From Paraburkholderia fungorum (GTDB taxonomy: Bacteria > Pseudomonadota > Gammaproteobacteria > Burkholderiales > Burkholderiaceae): DNA of 64,000 bases. Positions 60,448-64,000 of the stretch are shown one piece after another. A program made the position numbers and the translations under genes. Below the pieces are notes generated by a model. It searched no databases. It had not been told where the DNA came from and worked only from the letters and a program-made list of their open reading frames with translations. The stretch is taken from positions 372,001 to 436,000 of the forward strand of contig NZ_CADFGE010000003.1 of the NCBI RefSeq assembly GCF_902833645.1, in the 5' to 3' direction. Position 1 is the first letter of the stretch. Every line of letters begins with the position of its first letter.

Positions 60448-61365
60448 TTAGAGCCTCTTGCCGAGTAGACGGATGATGGCGTACGACATCGCGAACGTGG
60501 CGAGCGCGAGCACATACGCGACCGCCGCACCGGTGCCGAACGACAGGTTGCGGAACGTCTCCACGTAGATATGCCAGGAGAGCACGTGCGATGCGTCGGC
60601 CGGACCACCCTCTGTCAGAATGAAGAAGAGGTCGAAGTGACGCACCGCCATCATCGCTTCGTAGATCATCACGAGCATGAAGCCAGGACGCATTGCCGGC
60701 AGCGTCACGTGCACGAATCGGCTCCACAGATTGGCGCCGTCCACGCGAGCGGCCGCGTACAGGTCCGACGGAATGGATTTCATCGTCACGAGCAACAGAA
60801 TGGTTGCGAGCGGCACTTCCTTCCACACGAAAGCGTTACAGATCAACGCCAGCGTCTTGTGCGTGTCGCCCAGCCACACCATGTACTGCCCGATCACGCC
60901 AAGCTGCAACAGCAGTCCGTTGAGCGCACCGTACCCTGAGTCGTAGATCCATTTCCACATCAGACCGTCGACCACATACGGAATAGCCCATGGAATCAGC
61001 AAGGCGGTCGACAGGATGCGCCGGCCGGGAAACTCCTGATTCAGCAATAGCGCCATCAGCGTCGCGATGACCATGATCGCGAGCACCGACACGACGGTGA
61101 ACCATGCAGTGCGCTCGACTGCTGCCCAGAACATCGGGTCGCGGAAGGTCTGGATGTAGTTGCCCAGTCCGACGAACGACACGCTGTTCATTCGCGTCAA
61201 ATGAATGTCGAACAGGCTCGTCCAGAACGAGTAAAGCACCGGAAACACGGCGACCGCGAGCAGCACCAGCATCATCGGAGTCAGCAGCAGCATGGCGCTG
61301 CGCTGATCGGAGGGCGCCACGGAATGTCTGGCGAGCCAGCGGCGGCCCAGGGCTTGAACGCTCAT
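60448..61365 (-). CDS. CUT1-type ABC transporter permease (MalF-like)
   Basis: A 305-residue permease with six predicted helices. The EAA loop is YAAARVDGANLWSRFVHVTLPAMRPGF. N-terminal helix MLLLTPMMLVLLAVAVFPVLYSFWTSLFDI is typical of MalF/UgpA-type subunits without the large periplasmic domain. It lies 7 bp after the binding-protein gene. Confidence 0.9.
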   Translation of the reverse strand: MSVQALGRRWLARHSVAPSDQRSAMLLLTPMMLVLLAVAVFPVLYSFWTSLFDIHLTRMNSVSFVGLGNYIQTFRDPMFWAAVERTAWFTVVSVLAIMVIATLMALLLNQEFPGRRILSTALLIPWAIPYVVDGLMWKWIYDSGYGALNGLLLQLGVIGQYMVWLGDTHKTLALICNAFVWKEVPLATILLLVTMKSIPSDLYAAARVDGANLWSRFVHVTLPAMRPGFMLVMIYEAMMAVRHFDLFFILTEGGPADASHVLSWHIYVETFRNLSFGTGAAVAYVLALATFAMSYAIIRLLGKRL

Positions 61366-61372
61366 ATCGACC

Positions 61373-62704
61373 TCAGGCTTTGCTCAACGCGGTCCACTTC
61401 TGCGCGGACGTCTTCAGCGCATCAGCGACGCTCGATTGACCGAGGATCGCCGCTTGCCATGCCGTACCGTTGGTCTCATCCCACTCGCCGAACCAGCGCG
61501 TAATCACATCCTTTTTGCGCGCCAGATCCTGCTGCTTCTGAAACATCGAGAAATCGCCATACTTTTCGTACGCGGCGCGGACTTCCGGGTCGTTAAAGAG
61601 CGGTTTCACGCCGAACGCCGTGCCGGTATCGAGGAACATCGCCTTCTGGAACGCGTACTGCCCGTCGAATCGTCCGCCGAACGCTTCGATCAGGCGCGTC
61701 GCCTCGGCGGCCCGCGTCTTGTTGGCGCCGGCGGCGGCGCTCATCGCGTGCATGCGCATCCACGCAACCGTGGCGTGCGAACCGTTCGGGCCGGCCGGCA
61801 TCAGCGCCTGTTTGATATGGCCCGCGACACGCGACTGGCGCGGATCGTTAAGCGCCTGAATCCGGTAGCGCGGCAACAACGCGAATGCGTGATTGCCTGA
61901 CGCGACGGCCTTGAAACCGTTCAACTCGCCCAACTCGACGCAGGCAGGCGAAACAATGCGGTGCTTGTTGACCGCATCAGCAACCCATTGCAGCGACGTG
62001 AGCGCGCCGTGCTTCGGATCGTCCATCACCGCCTTGCCGCTGTCGTCGACAAAGCGTCCGCCGTTGGAAAACACCAGTGACGACATGAACTCGATCAGCC
62101 AGCTTTCGCGCGCCATCGAGAGCATCAGCGGGTATTGCGACAGACCCGCATTCTTGATCTTCAGCGATTGCGCGACCAGTTCGTCCCATGTTGCAGGCGG
62201 CGCCGCGATGCCCGCCTTGGCGAGCTTGTCTGCGTCGTACAGAAACGCCATGTAGTCGGTGTAGTACGTGAGACCGTATTGACGCCCCTTGTAGCGCATC
62301 GATTGAGTGCAAAAGTCCTGTACCTCGCCGTTGTACTTGAGCAGTTGCGGATAGCCGTCGAGCGGCGCAAGCCAGCCCGCGTCGGCCCACTCGGGCAGCC
62401 AGCCGTCGGACACCCACAGCACGTCGATCGGCGCCTGGCCGACGAACTTCGTCACCATCGCCTCCCGATACTGTGCGAACGGGAGGTTGTTGTAGTTGAC
62501 GTTCAACCCCGCTTCCTTCTGAAACGGCACGAGCATGCGCTTCACCGTATCGACGCCGGCCGACCACGTATGGAGGTTCACGCTGTCTGCAGCGAAGGCC
62601 CGCGACATCCCACCGACCAGACCTGAAGCGGCGAGCCCCGCGCCCGCCGACAGCTGTAGAAATCGACGACGACCGTTTCCGAATCTATTCACGACGTTAC
62701 TCAT
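61373..62704 (-). CDS. Tat-exported extracellular solute-binding protein (family 1)
   Basis: A 443-residue solute-binding protein. The signal begins MSNVVNRFGNGRRRFLQLSAG, a Tat motif (R-R-R-F-L-Q), with cleavage near AFAADS. The mature protein resembles MalE/UgpB-type binders (VNLHTWSAGVDTVKRMLVPFQKEAGLNV, then LWVSDGWLPEWADAGWL). Tat export suggests that it folds in the cytoplasm. First gene of a nine-gene leftward operon (62704 to 53159). The upstream region contains inverted repeats likely to bind a regulator, which is not encoded in the window. Confidence 0.9.
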   Translation of the reverse strand: MSNVVNRFGNGRRRFLQLSAGAGLAASGLVGGMSRAFAADSVNLHTWSAGVDTVKRMLVPFQKEAGLNVNYNNLPFAQYREAMVTKFVGQAPIDVLWVSDGWLPEWADAGWLAPLDGYPQLLKYNGEVQDFCTQSMRYKGRQYGLTYYTDYMAFLYDADKLAKAGIAAPPATWDELVAQSLKIKNAGLSQYPLMLSMARESWLIEFMSSLVFSNGGRFVDDSGKAVMDDPKHGALTSLQWVADAVNKHRIVSPACVELGELNGFKAVASGNHAFALLPRYRIQALNDPRQSRVAGHIKQALMPAGPNGSHATVAWMRMHAMSAAAGANKTRAAEATRLIEAFGGRFDGQYAFQKAMFLDTGTAFGVKPLFNDPEVRAAYEKYGDFSMFQKQQDLARKKDVITRWFGEWDETNGTAWQAAILGQSSVADALKTSAQKWTALSKA

Positions 62705-62776
62705 GGTTCGCTCCGACCGCCTGCGCGGCGCTGTTCACACGTGGCGTAGCCGCTGATCCGGCCACCTCTTGAGACG

Positions 62777-62790
62777 CGAAGATATCTTCG
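62777..62790. promoter_or_regulatory. Perfect 14-bp palindrome CGAAGATATCTTCG
   Basis: Perfect self-complementary sequence 72 bp upstream of the binding-protein start, in an AT-rich stretch that fits a promoter. Candidate operator or part of a stem in the leader. Confidence 0.5.
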
Positions 62791-62800
62791 ATAAAATAAA

Positions 62801-62814
62801 TCGTCAACTGACGA
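62801..62814. promoter_or_regulatory. Candidate operator TCGTCAACTGACGA, site 1
   Basis: TCGTCA-AC-TGACGA, a perfect inverted repeat. A near copy (TCGTCAATCGACGA) lies 141 bp away at 62942-62955. Two similar dyads on one promoter suggest cooperative binding of a dimeric repressor or activator. Confidence 0.6.
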
Positions 62815-62918
62815 CATACGTTTTTCGTAGAATTTTTCCCGCACCGACATGTGACTGCTACGGCGAGCCAAATTTGATCGATTCCCCGCATTTTCCGCTA
62901 TTTGGTCGGATGAATTCT

Positions 62919-62932
62919 CTCGACTGGTCGAG
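62919..62932. promoter_or_regulatory. Inverted repeat CTCGACTGGTCGAG
   Basis: CTCGAC-TG-GTCGAG, perfect 6-bp arms, 10 bp from candidate operator site 2. Different in sequence from the TCGTCA dyads, so perhaps for another regulator. Confidence 0.45.
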
Positions 62933-62940
62933 TAACTTTT

Positions 62941-62956
62941 ATCGTCAATCGACGAT
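62941..62956. promoter_or_regulatory. Candidate operator ATCGTCAATCGACGAT, site 2
   Basis: ATCGTC-AATC-GACGAT has perfect arms and matches site 1 at 12 of 14 positions over TCGTCAAYYGACGA. See site 1. Confidence 0.6.
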
Positions 62957-63290
62957 AGAAACTGGAAAACGCGAATCCGGGCGAGTTTTGGAGGGGCGAT
63001 GTGGCGGGGGTTCTATCGAATGCCAGTTTCTCGTGCATTGCTGCACCATTGGCGTGCCGGGACGCGAAGGAATACGGGAAGGAGTATGCGAAGTGGTGCT
63101 GCGGTCGAATGCATTCGCGACGATCCCGTCGCCGGTCCGCTCGTTTGGGTCATTGACAGCCATCGCCGTCGCGCTCGTGCAATTCAAGGCATCCCGCGCC
63201 ACCTGAACACCGCTGTACGGCACGGGAGAAAGTCGACACGTCGACAAGCAGGCTGTCGACTGGATTCCCGTGCAAATGGCAAGTCGAGTG

Positions 63291-63704
63291 TCAGGCGGCT
63301 GCCGAGTCCGGCCTATGGGCAATGAAGTCTATTTCGACGAGCGCGTCGCGCGCCAATCCAGTCACGCCGATGCAGGTCCGCGCCGGCAATTTCCCCGGCG
63401 GGAAACGGGCGGCATAGACCGCGTTCATCGTCGCATAATCCCGTTTGAACTCGGCCAGAAAGATCCGCGCGGAGACGACATGTTCGAGGCCAAGTCCGAT
63501 CCCCTTCAACACGAGGACCAGATTGTCCATGACCTGCGTCGTCTGTGCGGCAACGCCTTCGGGAAGCGGTGCGCTGTCGTCGTCCGGCAATGTCGGCATC
63601 TGGCCGGTGAGAAACACCCAGCCGCTCTGCTCGGTCGCATGAGAGAAGGGACCGACCGGGGTGGGCGCGTCCTCCACCACCCAGAATTTTGTTGATACAT
63701 CCAT
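63291..63704 (-). CDS. RidA-family protein
   Basis: A 137-residue RidA homologue. SGWVFLTGQMPTLPDD near the start, carboxylate-binding Arg in LPARTCIGVTGLARD and Glu in LVEIDFIAHRPDS are conserved, so imine/enamine hydrolysis is feasible. It lies downstream of an acetamidase/formamidase gene (80-bp gap), codirectional. Together they may release ammonia from a nitrogen compound. A palindrome GTACGCGTAC is at 63736-63745 just upstream of the start. Confidence 0.88.
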   Translation of the reverse strand: MDVSTKFWVVEDAPTPVGPFSHATEQSGWVFLTGQMPTLPDDDSAPLPEGVAAQTTQVMDNLVLVLKGIGLGLEHVVSARIFLAEFKRDYATMNAVYAARFPPGKLPARTCIGVTGLARDALVEIDFIAHRPDSAAA

Positions 63705-63784
63705 CTGCCATCACTCCATGAATAAAAAAAGCGTCGTACGCGTACCACTGCCGGCAACGCCATAGCGAACGCATCGGAAATTGA

Positions 63785-64000
63785 TTAGTCCGTGAACAAG
63801 GCCTTGCGGATGATCGCGTGCACACCCCAGTTGCCATCGACAACCTGTGTCACGCCGAAGTCGACCGCAACGGACATCAACGAGATTGCTTCATCTTCGG
63901 TGAGACCCTTGGTCGTCATCAGAAAGCGGCGCGTTTTGATGAACGCGTCGCGCATGGCGAGATCTAGCGTCGGCTTCTCGTAGACCTTACTCTGCGCGTG
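63785..64000 (-). CDS. Acetamidase/formamidase family protein, C-terminal end (truncated by window)
   Basis: A minus-strand frame is open from the window edge to TAA at 63785-63787, giving 71 C-terminal residues. It reads KPTLDLAMRDAFIKTRRFL, then GLTEDEAISLMSVAVDFGV, then VVDGNWGVHAIIRKALF. This matches the end of acetamidase/formamidase enzymes, in which a G-L-x-x-x-E-A-x-x-L-x-S-x-A-x-D block and V-V-D-x-N-x-G-V-x-A segment are typical. The catalytic part lies outside. Such enzymes hydrolyse formamide or short amides to ammonia and the acid. Confidence 0.75.
   Translation of the reverse strand, partial: HAQSKVYEKPTLDLAMRDAFIKTRRFLMTTKGLTEDEAISLMSVAVDFGVTQVVDGNWGVHAIIRKALFTD

Larger units (their letters stand above)
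62705..63290. other. 586-bp control region upstream of the ABC/hydroxylase operon
   Basis: No gene recognised. It carries several palindromes (listed separately) and three GTCGAC palindromes at 63232-63237, 63240-63245 and 63255-63260. The stretch 62790-62950 is AT-rich for this genome, as expected for a promoter. Confidence 0.55.

Overview
The window is about 64 kb of GC-rich proteobacterial DNA. Codon use and gene families (paired Hsp20 genes, small secreted Gly/Asn-rich proteins, Nit1C cluster, bacteriophytochrome, Burkholderia-type porin) suggest a Burkholderiaceae chromosome or chromid, most likely Paraburkholderia. That placement is inference from gene content, not a database match. Genes are densely packed. 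I see no insertion sequence, prophage, CRISPR array or rRNA; there is one tRNA (Lys, UUU).

Region 1 (1-1.7 kb) is the end of a polysaccharide locus: a truncated glycosyltransferase followed by a UDP-xylose synthase-type decarboxylase. Region 2 (1.7-17.6 kb) is a stress and envelope region: hemerythrin, an FdhF/YdeP-type molybdoenzyme, an SDR, a PRC-barrel protein, small lipoproteins and secreted proteins, a fasciclin domain, a lipocalin, and two copies of an Hsp20 gene pair in opposite orientation. Embedded in it is a KaiC-like double ATPase with a response regulator, divergent from a MerR-type regulator that has a degenerate sensor domain. Region 3 (17.6-23.7 kb) is a red-light module: bacteriophytochrome kinase plus response regulator, convergent with a biliverdin-producing heme oxygenase plus PAS histidine kinase.

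Region 4 (24.3-35.0 kb) is the most interesting part. A MocR-type regulator is divergent from a complete Nit1C 'nitrogen starvation' cluster (MSMEG_0572-type protein, nitrilase, radical SAM, GNAT, AIR-synthase-like, MSMEG_0570-type protein, flavin oxidoreductase). The series continues with almost no spacing into an LnmK-like acyltransferase/decarboxylase homologue and a full-length B12-dependent methylmalonyl-CoA mutase homologue. A sigma-54 promoter and an NtrC-type enhancer site lie upstream, so nitrogen control can be read from the DNA.

Region 5 (35.1-43.3 kb) is an eight-gene leftward operon: a polar amino-acid ABC transporter, a D-threonine aldolase/D-serine dehydratase-type PLP enzyme, RidA, an SDR and an RraA-type aldolase. 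It is divergent from two tandem LysR regulators and probably serves uptake and breakdown of a D-hydroxy-amino acid or similar compound. Region 6 (44.3-50.1 kb) is a tripartite RND efflux operon preceded by about 1 kb without a convincing gene. Region 7 (50.2-64 kb) is a long leftward catabolic block: a CUT1-type ABC importer fused operonically to a three-subunit molybdenum hydroxylase with an unusual active-site loop, a beta-hydroxyacid dehydrogenase and a CoxG-like protein, followed by a porin, a NIPSNAP protein and an M20 amidohydrolase. A RidA gene and the end of an acetamidase/formamidase gene lie upstream. Its promoter region carries repeated palindromes that look like operators.
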